Source of the DNA: Sphingopyxis lindanitolerans
Lineage (GTDB): Bacteria; Pseudomonadota; Alphaproteobacteria; Sphingomonadales; Sphingomonadaceae
Length of the DNA: 64,000 bases
Reading direction: 5' to 3'
Assembly (NCBI RefSeq): GCF_002993885.1
Contig: NZ_CM009578.1
Span: 3,553,569 to 3,617,568 of the forward strand
The notes beneath the pieces are model-generated. The model was not told where the DNA came from, searched no databases, and saw nothing but the letters and a program-made list of their open reading frames with translations. The translations under genes and the position numbers were made by a program. Below, piece after piece: positions 18,461-25,804 of the stretch; the first letter of the stretch is position 1; each line of letters starts with the position of its first letter.

Positions 18461-18904
18461 TCACAATCCGGCGGCGCCTTTGCCGTAGCAGAGCGGCGCG
18501 ACCTGAGCATAAGCACCGCCGCCCTTTTCATCTGCGATCACCTTGGCAGGTTCGCCCAGCCAGACGAAGCGCACATGTTCGGTCGTGTTCGATCGCATGA
18601 TTTCGCCGCAAGCGATCCGCTGCTCCTTGTCGGCAAATCTCACATCGCGCAGACGCGCGCCTGGGTCCCCTGCGTCGCGCAGAATCTGCATCTCGACGCC
18701 GGGCGCGATCCCCGATGCGGTGGCATCGGCGCCGACAGCGGGGCGGGGCAAGGTCGATGCCGCCACGGGCGGCTGTTCGGCGAGCAGGACGGTGGCATCA
18801 CTCTGCGGGGTGTCGGGCGCCGCCGGACGATCGAGAAGCAGGGCGATCAGCGCCAGGGCCGCGATCCCGGTCACCCCCGCTGCAATCCAGACTTGGTTCC
18901 GCAT
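18461..18904 (-). CDS. Hypothetical exported or membrane-anchored protein
   Basis: A 147-residue protein of unknown family. A short N-terminus MRNQVWIAAG and one hydrophobic segment (VTGIAALALIALLLD) act as a signal or anchor. A Pro/Ala-rich linker follows, then a soluble C-terminal part of about 75 residues with two Cys (IACGEI and PLCYGKG) that could form a disulfide. It is divergent from the extracellular esterase at 19066, with TTTATAAA (18919-18926) between them. The C-terminal part is compact and non-repetitive, which supports a real gene. No function is assigned. Confidence 0.6.
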   Translation of the reverse strand: MRNQVWIAAGVTGIAALALIALLLDRPAAPDTPQSDATVLLAEQPPVAASTLPRPAVGADATASGIAPGVEMQILRDAGDPGARLRDVRFADKEQRIACGEIMRSNTTEHVRFVWLGEPAKVIADEKGGGAYAQVAPLCYGKGAAGL

Positions 18905-19065
18905 TCCGCTCTCCCAATTTTATAAACAGTGTAGAAATTCACGGATAGATCAAGCGTTGATTATAGGTCAAGAATAAAGTCAAGATAACTTTCATGTAAT
19001 CATCAGTAACAAATGACAACAAACCTAAATTACTATGTAAATGATAATATGGAGAGGAATATACT

Positions 19066-20016
19066 ATGTCAAAGTGGAGAAATATGGCTGCGATATCGGC
19101 GTCAATTTCTGTGCCGTGGACGACCGCGATAGCGGGTGTGGCGGGATTCGGCGCAGCAATGGCGCCGATGCCGGCGCAGGCTGCCCGGTGTGGCTTGCAG
19201 GCGGATGGTACCTATTCCTGCTCGATGGTCGCGACGACCCAATCGTACAAATATAATCTGGCGGGATCGTGCACGGGCGGCAACACGACGAGGCCCGTCA
19301 TGTATCAGGTTCCGGAAGGCACGCCGCCCGAAGGAGGCTGGCCGGTCGTTTTCTTCTATCACGGCCTCAACCCCGCGGCGCCGCCGCCACCCGACGGCCC
19401 GACGACCTTCGCGCCGCCCGACGCGTCGAGCGACCTGCGCCACCTCACCGCCTCCATCCACGAACTGCTCGACGATCCGAACAATACGGGCAAGAAATAT
19501 GCGGTCGTTTTGCCGAAAGCGGCACTCCAGCTGCTCGTCCTGCGGTTCTGGGATACCAATTTGCCGACGGGCTACAATGTGAGCAGCGACAAATGCTTCT
19601 TTCCGGCGCTCTGGTCGTCGATCGAAGGCGGCGGCTATGGCGCGGGCAGCCAGTATAATATGGACCGCCGCTACGCCTATGGCATGTCGAGCGGTGGCTA
19701 TAATACCAGCCGCATGGCGGTGTCGTGGAATGGCGACAAGGTCTGGAAAGCCCTCGCCATTCACTCGGCATCCTATGCGCACTGCTCGGGGCCACTGTGC
19801 AGCGTTCCGGCGACGATGCCCGCCGATCATCCGCCGACGAAATTCTATCACGCGTCTGGCGACCCGGTGAACCCGATTTCCGCCATGTACGCTTATTACG
19901 ACAAGCTCGTCGCGCAGGGCTATGTCGCTGAGGTCAAGGTCAACAATGAGGGGCATAATCTGACCGCCGACATCGTCGGACCGGGCGGCGTCAAAGCATG
20001 GTTCGACCAATATTGA
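19066..20016 (+). CDS. Extracellular alpha/beta-hydrolase, PHB-depolymerase/feruloyl-esterase-like
   Basis: A 316-residue exported esterase. The signal peptide ends around PMPAQAARC. The Ser-hydrolase nucleophile is in the G-x-S-x-G motif YAYGMSSGGYNTS at about residue 206, the oxyanion region is VVFFYHGLNP, and a late EGHNLT gives the probable catalytic His. Several cysteines suggest disulfides in a secreted enzyme. A GGAGAGG ribosome-binding site (19051-19057) fixes the start at 19066. The family includes feruloyl/acetyl-xylan esterases and polyhydroxyalkanoate depolymerases. Beside a tannase, GH127 and GH5, removal of ester groups from a plant glycan is the likelier role. Confidence 0.75.
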   Translation: MSKWRNMAAISASISVPWTTAIAGVAGFGAAMAPMPAQAARCGLQADGTYSCSMVATTQSYKYNLAGSCTGGNTTRPVMYQVPEGTPPEGGWPVVFFYHGLNPAAPPPPDGPTTFAPPDASSDLRHLTASIHELLDDPNNTGKKYAVVLPKAALQLLVLRFWDTNLPTGYNVSSDKCFFPALWSSIEGGGYGAGSQYNMDRRYAYGMSSGGYNTSRMAVSWNGDKVWKALAIHSASYAHCSGPLCSVPATMPADHPPTKFYHASGDPVNPISAMYAYYDKLVAQGYVAEVKVNNEGHNLTADIVGPGGVKAWFDQY

Positions 20017-20458
20017 TGCGTCGGCTTTGATATGCCGGTCGGGTGACAGGGGGAGGGCGTCGCGGCAGCGCCTCAAGGCATCGCCGCGGCGCCCCGCCCG
20101 TTCGGCAGGGTTCCGGCTTGCCCCTCCACCCCGCCTCTCGGGTAAGGGGCGGGCCGGAACTCGCGATTCAAGTCTTCGCGTTGGAAGTGCGGGAGCATCT
20201 GTCGCCCGCGCTGCGGGGCGGCTTGCTATCGGCCAACAGCTCTATAATAATTTGTAGATTTTGTAGAAAAATTGCCATCATTGCATTTATGAAAGGTATG
20301 ATGGACTATAAGCCAATGATATATTGCTAAAAAAACCATAAATCAATTTTGATATGATTTCTTGACCCTCCAAAGGCTTCCCCTTAGCGTGGGGCATCGA
20401 AGCACGGCGGACTGGTACCCGCCCGCGCCGCGCAAGCGGATCAGGGGAGAGATCGAAA
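20017..20458. other. Intergenic region with hairpin and AT-rich promoter of GH5 gene
   Basis: A 442-bp gap. The first half is GC-rich with a large imperfect hairpin (20110-20160). The second half (20230-20350) is very AT-rich, includes CATTTATGAAAG near 20284 and presumably contains the promoter. AGGGGAGA (20443-20450) is the ribosome-binding site of the GH5 gene. No coding region was found. Confidence 0.45.
20110..20160 (+). terminator. Large GC-rich hairpin after the esterase gene
   Basis: Arms at 20110-20124 and 20146-20160 (GTTCCGGC...GCCGGAAC core) pair with two mismatches around a 21-base loop, about 95 bp after the esterase stop. There is no T-tract, so it may act as an mRNA 3' stabiliser, a weak terminator or a dispersed palindromic repeat rather than a classical intrinsic terminator. 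Confidence 0.4.
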
Positions 20459-22426
20459 ATGGCAAATGAAGATGGTCGGGTCGGACGCCTGGCGGTAGAT
20501 GGCCCGGTGTTCCGCGACCAAGCGGGGCGGCATGTGATCCTGCGCGGCGTCAATCTTGGCGGCGATTGCAAGGTTCCCTGGCCCGATGGCGGGACCGACC
20601 GGCCATCGGACTTCTCCGATCACCGCACGATCAGCTTTATCGGCCGGCCGTTTCCGCTGGCCGAAGCCGACACGCATCTCGCTCGGCTCGCCCATTGGGG
20701 CTTCAATTGCTTGCGCTTGCTGACGACTTGGGAGGCGATCGAGCACGCCGGGCCGGGCCAGTATGACGCCGACTATCTCGACTATTATGCCGAGATTTGC
20801 GCGCGCGCGGGGCGCTTTGGCCTTCATGTCTTCGTCGATTTCCATCAGGACGTCTGGAGCCGCATGTCGGGCGGCGACGGCGCTCCCGGGTGGGCGTTCG
20901 AGGCCGTCGGGCTCGATTTCAGGCAGTTTCATCGCGCCGATGTCGCGCATATCATGCAGGCACAATATGATTATGCCAGTCCCGAGCGGCGGCAGGATGC
21001 CTATCCGCAAATGAGCTGGGGCGGTAATCATCGCCTGCCTGCCAACGCCGTGATGTGGAGCCTGTTCTGGGCGGGGAAGCGGCTGACCCCCGATTTTCGT
21101 ATCGAGGGCGTCAACGTCCAGGACTATCTCCAGCAAGCCTATATCGGCTGCCTCGAGCAGGTGGCGCTGCGGGTTCGCGACATGCCGCATGTGATCGGCT
21201 TCGACACGCTTAACGAGCCGGGCCTCGGGTGGCTCGGCTATCCGATGAACTACCGCCATGTCGCACCCGATGCGGTCAACCCGGTGGCGCCGCGCGTCGG
21301 ACCCGCGCTGACCCCGCTCGAGGGGCTTTTGCTCCTGCGCGGCATGACTGTCGAGGCGCCTCGGCTTTTGCGCAATATCGAGACGGGCCGCACCGAGATC
21401 ACCGGCAACGTCACCTTGAACAGCGATCGCCAGCCGGTCTGGCTTCCCGGCCGTGAATGCCCGTTCGAGGCTGCGGGCGCCTACCGTCTCGAAGGCGATG
21501 GCGGCATTGCGCTTCGCGAAGACTATTTCCAGGCCGATGCGGGCGGCTCGATCGATGTTTACCGCGATGGCATGGGCCCCTTCTTTCACGGCGTCGCCGA
21601 TGCCGTGCGGGCGCATCGGAAGGACTGGCTGCTATTCGTCGAAATCGATCCCTTTGCAGGGATGTCGGGACGCCCCTTGCCGACGCCGTTGCCTGAGGCC
21701 TCGGTGAACGCGGGTCATTGGTACGATGTGCGGACGCTCTTCTTCAAGACGTTCGATACCCCGGTCGGCGAAGCGCAGGCCGCTGTGCGCGACCGTTATG
21801 TGCGCGAACTCGGCGTCGTCGAAGGACTGGCCGACGCGCAGCCGGGGGGGATGCCGACGCTGATCGGCGAGTTTGGAATTCCGTTCGATCTCGACGAGGG
21901 CGCCGCTTATGAAGCCTGGGCAGCGGGCGAGCGCGGCCGCGACGTCTGGGGACCGCACAGCACCGCGCTTGGCCTCATGTACGATGCCATGGACCGGCGG
22001 CTGCTCAATTCCACGCTCTGGAACTATACGGCATCGAACCGCAACGACCTGCTGATCGGCGATGGCTGGAACCAGGAGGATCTGTCGATCTTCTCGCTCG
22101 ACCAGCTTGAAGACCCGGCAGACCCCAATTCCGGCGGTCGCGCCGTCGAGGGCTTTTGCCGCCCTTATGCCCAGCACGCCGGCGGCACGATACGCAGCTT
22201 TGCTTTCGACCGCGATACGGGTCGCTTCGAACTCGATATCGATGCGCTGGAGGGCGCGCAAACCATCGTGTATGTGCCGGCGATCCACTATCCGGACGGG
22301 GTGGAGGTTTCGACAGGCGGCGGCGCTGCCGAGTGGGATTTCGATCGCGCGGCGCAGCGGTTGACGATCGTCCATGGCGAGGCCGGGCCGACGACGATCC
22401 GGGGCGCGCGGCCGGATGCGCCTTAG
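20459..22426 (+). CDS. GH5 glycosidase, endoglycoceramidase/steryl-glucosidase-like
   Basis: A 655-residue cytoplasmic (no signal) GH5-family protein of clan A. The N-terminal ILRGVNLGGDCKVPWPDGG and HVFVDFHQDVWSR match the branch containing endoglycoceramidases and glucosylceramide/steryl-glucoside glucosidases. The acid/base Glu is in FDTLNEPGLGW and the nucleophile Glu in LIGEFGIPFD. The last ~120 residues form a beta-sandwich. The length agrees with that branch and is longer than a plain cellulase. It could act on glycolipids or an aryl glycoside, unlike its pentose-directed neighbours. It ends with a 4-bp convergent overlap with the GntR gene. Subfamily placement is an inference. Confidence 0.78.
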   Translation: MANEDGRVGRLAVDGPVFRDQAGRHVILRGVNLGGDCKVPWPDGGTDRPSDFSDHRTISFIGRPFPLAEADTHLARLAHWGFNCLRLLTTWEAIEHAGPGQYDADYLDYYAEICARAGRFGLHVFVDFHQDVWSRMSGGDGAPGWAFEAVGLDFRQFHRADVAHIMQAQYDYASPERRQDAYPQMSWGGNHRLPANAVMWSLFWAGKRLTPDFRIEGVNVQDYLQQAYIGCLEQVALRVRDMPHVIGFDTLNEPGLGWLGYPMNYRHVAPDAVNPVAPRVGPALTPLEGLLLLRGMTVEAPRLLRNIETGRTEITGNVTLNSDRQPVWLPGRECPFEAAGAYRLEGDGGIALREDYFQADAGGSIDVYRDGMGPFFHGVADAVRAHRKDWLLFVEIDPFAGMSGRPLPTPLPEASVNAGHWYDVRTLFFKTFDTPVGEAQAAVRDRYVRELGVVEGLADAQPGGMPTLIGEFGIPFDLDEGAAYEAWAAGERGRDVWGPHSTALGLMYDAMDRRLLNSTLWNYTASNRNDLLIGDGWNQEDLSIFSLDQLEDPADPNSGGRAVEGFCRPYAQHAGGTIRSFAFDRDTGRFELDIDALEGAQTIVYVPAIHYPDGVEVSTGGGAAEWDFDRAAQRLTIVHGEAGPTTIRGARPDAP

Positions 22427-23172
22427 GCGGGGCGCTCCTCGATTGCCCGAAGCGCGTCGATGGTGGAATTGCGCATGCTTTTAGAGCGCTCGTTGCTCTC
22501 GTCGAGCAGCTTGTTGAGGCGCACGGCGTCACGGCCGATTACGGCATCGACGATCGCGCTATGCTCGGCGGCATGGTCGCGCACATGGTCGCTTGACTGG
22601 TCGGCGAACAGGTTAATGTAACGCTCCGCGCGCGCGACGAGATCGCTATAATAGTCGATCAGCAAAGGCGATTTGCAGCCGCCGATCAGCGTGTCGTAGA
22701 AATCCATATAGGCGCGCTGCCAGCGCTCGCGGCCCTCATGGTCGTCGCCTGGCAGGACATGCGGCACTTTCTTCGAACGATGCAGCTGGATGAGGACCTG
22801 CTCTTCCCACGCATCGTCGCCGCGCTCAATCGCGGTGACCAGCGCGAGGCGGCGGATCCGATCATAGACATGGAGGGTATCGAGATAGTCGCCGAGCGAC
22901 ACGGGCGCGACGCGGTGTCCTTTCTGATGCTCGTGGGCGACGAGGCCGCCGGCGGCGAGAAACAGCACCGCTTCGCGCACCGGGCTGAGCCCGGCGCCAT
23001 AGAAGCGGGTGAGCAGGTCGAGCTTCAGGCGTTCGGCAGGATCGAATACGCCGCGCACGATGTCGCGCTTCAGCCAATAGGCGATCCCGTGGCTGGGGCT
23101 GGATAGCGCCGTGCGCGGCAGGCGCAGGCGCTCGTCTTCGAAGCTACTGATCGACGGAATATTGGTCGGCAA
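22423..23172 (-). CDS. GntR-family (FCD-type) transcriptional regulator
   Basis: A 249-residue regulator. The winged HTH covers IAYWLKRDIVRGVFDPAERL...GLSPVREAVLFLAAGGLV, and the C-terminal all-helical part fits the FCD ligand domain, which often senses sugar acids or organic acids. The start is a TTG at 23172 preceded by GAGGGG; a later Met would cut the HTH arm. It sits in the middle of the glycan locus between GH5 and PhyH genes and is the most likely local regulator of the esterase, tannase and receptor genes. A candidate operator is discussed in the findings. Confidence 0.87.
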   Translation of the reverse strand: MPTNIPSISSFEDERLRLPRTALSSPSHGIAYWLKRDIVRGVFDPAERLKLDLLTRFYGAGLSPVREAVLFLAAGGLVAHEHQKGHRVAPVSLGDYLDTLHVYDRIRRLALVTAIERGDDAWEEQVLIQLHRSKKVPHVLPGDDHEGRERWQRAYMDFYDTLIGGCKSPLLIDYYSDLVARAERYINLFADQSSDHVRDHAAEHSAIVDAVIGRDAVRLNKLLDESNERSKSMRNSTIDALRAIEERPA

Positions 23173-23285
23173 GCGGCGAGCCCCTCAGCTGGTTTGCAGC
23201 AGCGAATATCGAGCCTTTTCGCATAGCGTTTGCACCGATCTTGTCAATTAGGCCCCAGCGGCCATCGATCGGCGCCCCGCAGCGC

Positions 23286-24083
23286 CTAATCGATAAGAAA
23301 CTGTCTTTCAGGGTCGTTCTGCGGAATTCGCGTGCCATCGACGACCGTATGCGCGCCGTCGGGCGCATATTGCAGAATATAGGCCTTGCGGATGGTGCCG
23401 TCGCGCAGATTGGGTCCGGTCCGATGCGGAGCAAGCGACGAGAACAGGATGATGTCGCCGCGCTTGGCGGGCACGCAGACCGCCGCGTCGCTCTCTTCGA
23501 GGCATTTGAGCCCGATCGGCGTTTCCCAATGGGCGAGTGTGCCATTGCGGTGGAGGCCCGGCACGATCCACGGACAGCCATTGGATTCATCGACATCGAC
23601 GAGCGGAATCCAGAAGGTGAGATATTGTTGCGGCTCGATGAAGGTGTAGCCATTGTCCTGGTGCCAGGGAAATTCCTGCTTCTTGCCGGTCTTCTTGTAC
23701 ACCGACTGGTCCCAGTACAGGCGTGCGGGCGCGCCCATCAGATCCTGGCAGATGGCGTGGATTTTCGCGTTGCGGGCAAATTCCCGCGCGGTGTCGGAGC
23801 GCGTCACGATGTGGGTAGTGAAGGTGATCGTGCCGGCATCGGTGAGGCGCGACTTGCCGCCCGCAACCTCGGCAACGAGGCGTTCGAGCTCGGCTTCGAT
23901 CGGGTCGATCGCCTGCTCGACCTCGTCGAGTTCGCTGTCGCTGAATGCCGCAGGGATATGGAGGTAGCCGAGACGATCAAAGGTGTTGACCTGATCGCGG
24001 TCGAGAAAGCGCAGGGCGCGATCCTGCGGCACGTCGGTCCATTTGAAATCGCCATTCAAGGCGTGCGGCGAAGGTTGGCGCAT
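23286..24083 (-). CDS. Phytanoyl-CoA dioxygenase (PhyH)-family oxygenase
   Basis: A 265-residue Fe(II)/2-oxoglutarate-dependent oxygenase. The facial triad is seen as FPWHQDNGY (His-x-Asp) and LAPHRTGPN (distal His), with the Arg of IRKAYILQY available for 2-oxoglutarate. The ATG at 24083 was chosen because GAGGA lies 8 bp upstream; the in-frame Met codons at 24098 and 24137 lack a ribosome-binding site. PhyH proteins hydroxylate lipids, small acids, ectoine and other substrates. In this locus it may O-demethylate or hydroxylate a released aglycone; the substrate is unknown. Confidence 0.82.
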   Translation of the reverse strand: MRQPSPHALNGDFKWTDVPQDRALRFLDRDQVNTFDRLGYLHIPAAFSDSELDEVEQAIDPIEAELERLVAEVAGGKSRLTDAGTITFTTHIVTRSDTAREFARNAKIHAICQDLMGAPARLYWDQSVYKKTGKKQEFPWHQDNGYTFIEPQQYLTFWIPLVDVDESNGCPWIVPGLHRNGTLAHWETPIGLKCLEESDAAVCVPAKRGDIILFSSLAPHRTGPNLRDGTIRKAYILQYAPDGAHTVVDGTRIPQNDPERQFLID

Positions 24084-24200
24084 ATCGATAATCCTCATAA
24101 CAGGAGTCTTTGTATAAATTATAGTCACAAGAAGCAAGAATACATAATTTTTATAAGAGCGGACGCAATCCAGCTAGCGAGCCGACAAACAGTGCCGCGC

Positions 24201-25787
24201 CTATTTCGTGGATTTGTAGCTGGAGGCCTGGGTCGGATCGCCGCGACCGTCGTAACGGTAGCGCTGCGGATAGGGGTAGATCGGCCTGGTGAATTCGATC
24301 GCGTCGGCGGGAACCGGAAACCGTCCTATCCGCGCGAAGGCCTGAACCGGATCCGCGGGCAGCTTCGGGCGCGTCGCGACCAGCCGGTCGGGCGCGTCGC
24401 CCTTTTCGACCCAGTTTTCGAGATATGTCAGATAGTCGACCGCCCACGCGCCGCCGCCCAGCGCACAATGATCCATGCCCGGCACCATGAAGAGGCGGAA
24501 GAACGGATCGGTCGCCGCTTGCCCGCCCATGGTCGCACGCGCGGTCTCGTAATAATCGACCGTGATCCCCGGCGCGATGAGATGGTCGTCCCAGCCATGA
24601 TAGAGGATCAGCTTGCCGCCGGCGTCGCGAAATCGGCGCAAATCGGGATTGGTCGCCGACAGCAGGGCATCGGCAACGCCGCTTCGCCGGTAGTCGGCTT
24701 CGAAATCGAACGCCGCAGCTTTCCAGCTGCCACCCGGCGCTGGCGAAAAGCCGAGATAGCGGAAGAATTCCTCGCCATAGCTTGCCGGCACCGATCGGCC
24801 CGCCGTCCCCGGCGCCATCAGCCGGCCCCATGCGACGGCGGGGCTCAGACCGGGAGCGATCGGCGTCCCGGCGCGCGTGCGCGGACCGCCGATCAAGGCG
24901 CCGAGCGCCTGGATCTGCGGCTGGGTAAGGCAGGCGTCGCTGCTACCCGGCTTGCAGCTGAGCGCGCCCGGGTCGAAGCGGCACTGGCGGGGATCGCCGA
25001 TCACGCCGTCCATGACCCCGTCATTGCCGTCGCAGGCTTTGAGCACTGCGTCGCGGGCGAAGGCGAGGCTGGCGGGGGTGAATAGCGGCTGCCCGTCCGG
25101 GCCATGCATCGCGCGGTCGTTCCATATCTGGCTGAGGAAGCTACGCCCGACGTCCATGAGGGGTGCGCCGGCAATGATCCCGTCGAAATCCCACGGAAAA
25201 CGCTGGGCCGCGATCATCGCTTCGCGCCCGCCTTCGGAACAGCCATTGAAATAGGACCGGTCCGCGTCCTTGCCGTAGAAGCCCGCAACGATCGCCTTGC
25301 CGATCACGGTCGTCGCGTGCGAGGCGCGAAAACCATGATCGATCTGCGCGCTGTCGTTGCCGTCGGCCCAAATCGCGCTGAGACTCGGGGCGCCGGGGCT
25401 TGCCATTGCCGAGCGATGTCCAAGATCGCTGACGATGCAGGCGTAGCCGCGCGCCGTCGCGTCGCGGCAATACCAGCCCATCGTGCGACCGCAGAAGCCC
25501 GCGCAACCGGCCTGGAGAAACTTGCCGTTCCAGCGCTCGACCGGCAACTGGATTTCGAAGCTGGTGGCGGACGCTACGATCCCGGTGACGCGGCACAGGC
25601 CGGGCTGGTCGCCATTCGCCGCGACATAGGCCGCCTCGAGGATTTGCGCGGGAGCGTCGGGCGTTCGCGCGAAGTCGGCCTGGCCGAGCGCGGTGCATTT
25701 TGCCGCCGGCTCGGCAGCGAGCGCCGGTGCCGCGAACAGGCTCGCGGCACCGGCTGACAGCCAGCAAGCGATGAGGCTTTTGCGCAT
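24201..25787 (-). CDS. Tannase/feruloyl esterase family protein
   Basis: A 528-residue secreted esterase of the tannase/feruloyl-esterase family. The signal peptide is SLIACWLSAGAASLFAAPALA. The diagnostic CS-D-HC set is present: FNGCSEGGRE has the adjacent Cys-Ser nucleophile, YHGWDDHLIAP the Asp, and GMDHCALGGG the adjacent His-Cys, allowing the disulfide that joins the catalytic residues. The ATG at 25787 directly precedes the signal peptide; the longer frame overlaps the receptor gene. It lies 17 bp downstream of the receptor at 25805-28045 and is surely co-transcribed. It would release ferulate, gallate or a similar aromatic acid, although some family members act on other esters. Confidence 0.88.
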   Translation of the reverse strand: MRKSLIACWLSAGAASLFAAPALAAEPAAKCTALGQADFARTPDAPAQILEAAYVAANGDQPGLCRVTGIVASATSFEIQLPVERWNGKFLQAGCAGFCGRTMGWYCRDATARGYACIVSDLGHRSAMASPGAPSLSAIWADGNDSAQIDHGFRASHATTVIGKAIVAGFYGKDADRSYFNGCSEGGREAMIAAQRFPWDFDGIIAGAPLMDVGRSFLSQIWNDRAMHGPDGQPLFTPASLAFARDAVLKACDGNDGVMDGVIGDPRQCRFDPGALSCKPGSSDACLTQPQIQALGALIGGPRTRAGTPIAPGLSPAVAWGRLMAPGTAGRSVPASYGEEFFRYLGFSPAPGGSWKAAAFDFEADYRRSGVADALLSATNPDLRRFRDAGGKLILYHGWDDHLIAPGITVDYYETARATMGGQAATDPFFRLFMVPGMDHCALGGGAWAVDYLTYLENWVEKGDAPDRLVATRPKLPADPVQAFARIGRFPVPADAIEFTRPIYPYPQRYRYDGRGDPTQASSYKSTK

Positions 25788-25804
25788 CGTCGTTCCGCCG
25801 CCGG

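Noticed and set aside
18269..18925. Plus-strand frame downstream of the orphan promoter
   Set aside because: Runs antisense through the hypothetical gene, lacks a signal peptide and receptor motifs, and has only a G-rich run before its Met.
20441..21616. 391-codon minus-strand frame opposite the GH5 gene
   Set aside because: Shadow of the GH5 coding sequence; it also crosses the GH5 start region without a ribosome-binding site of its own.
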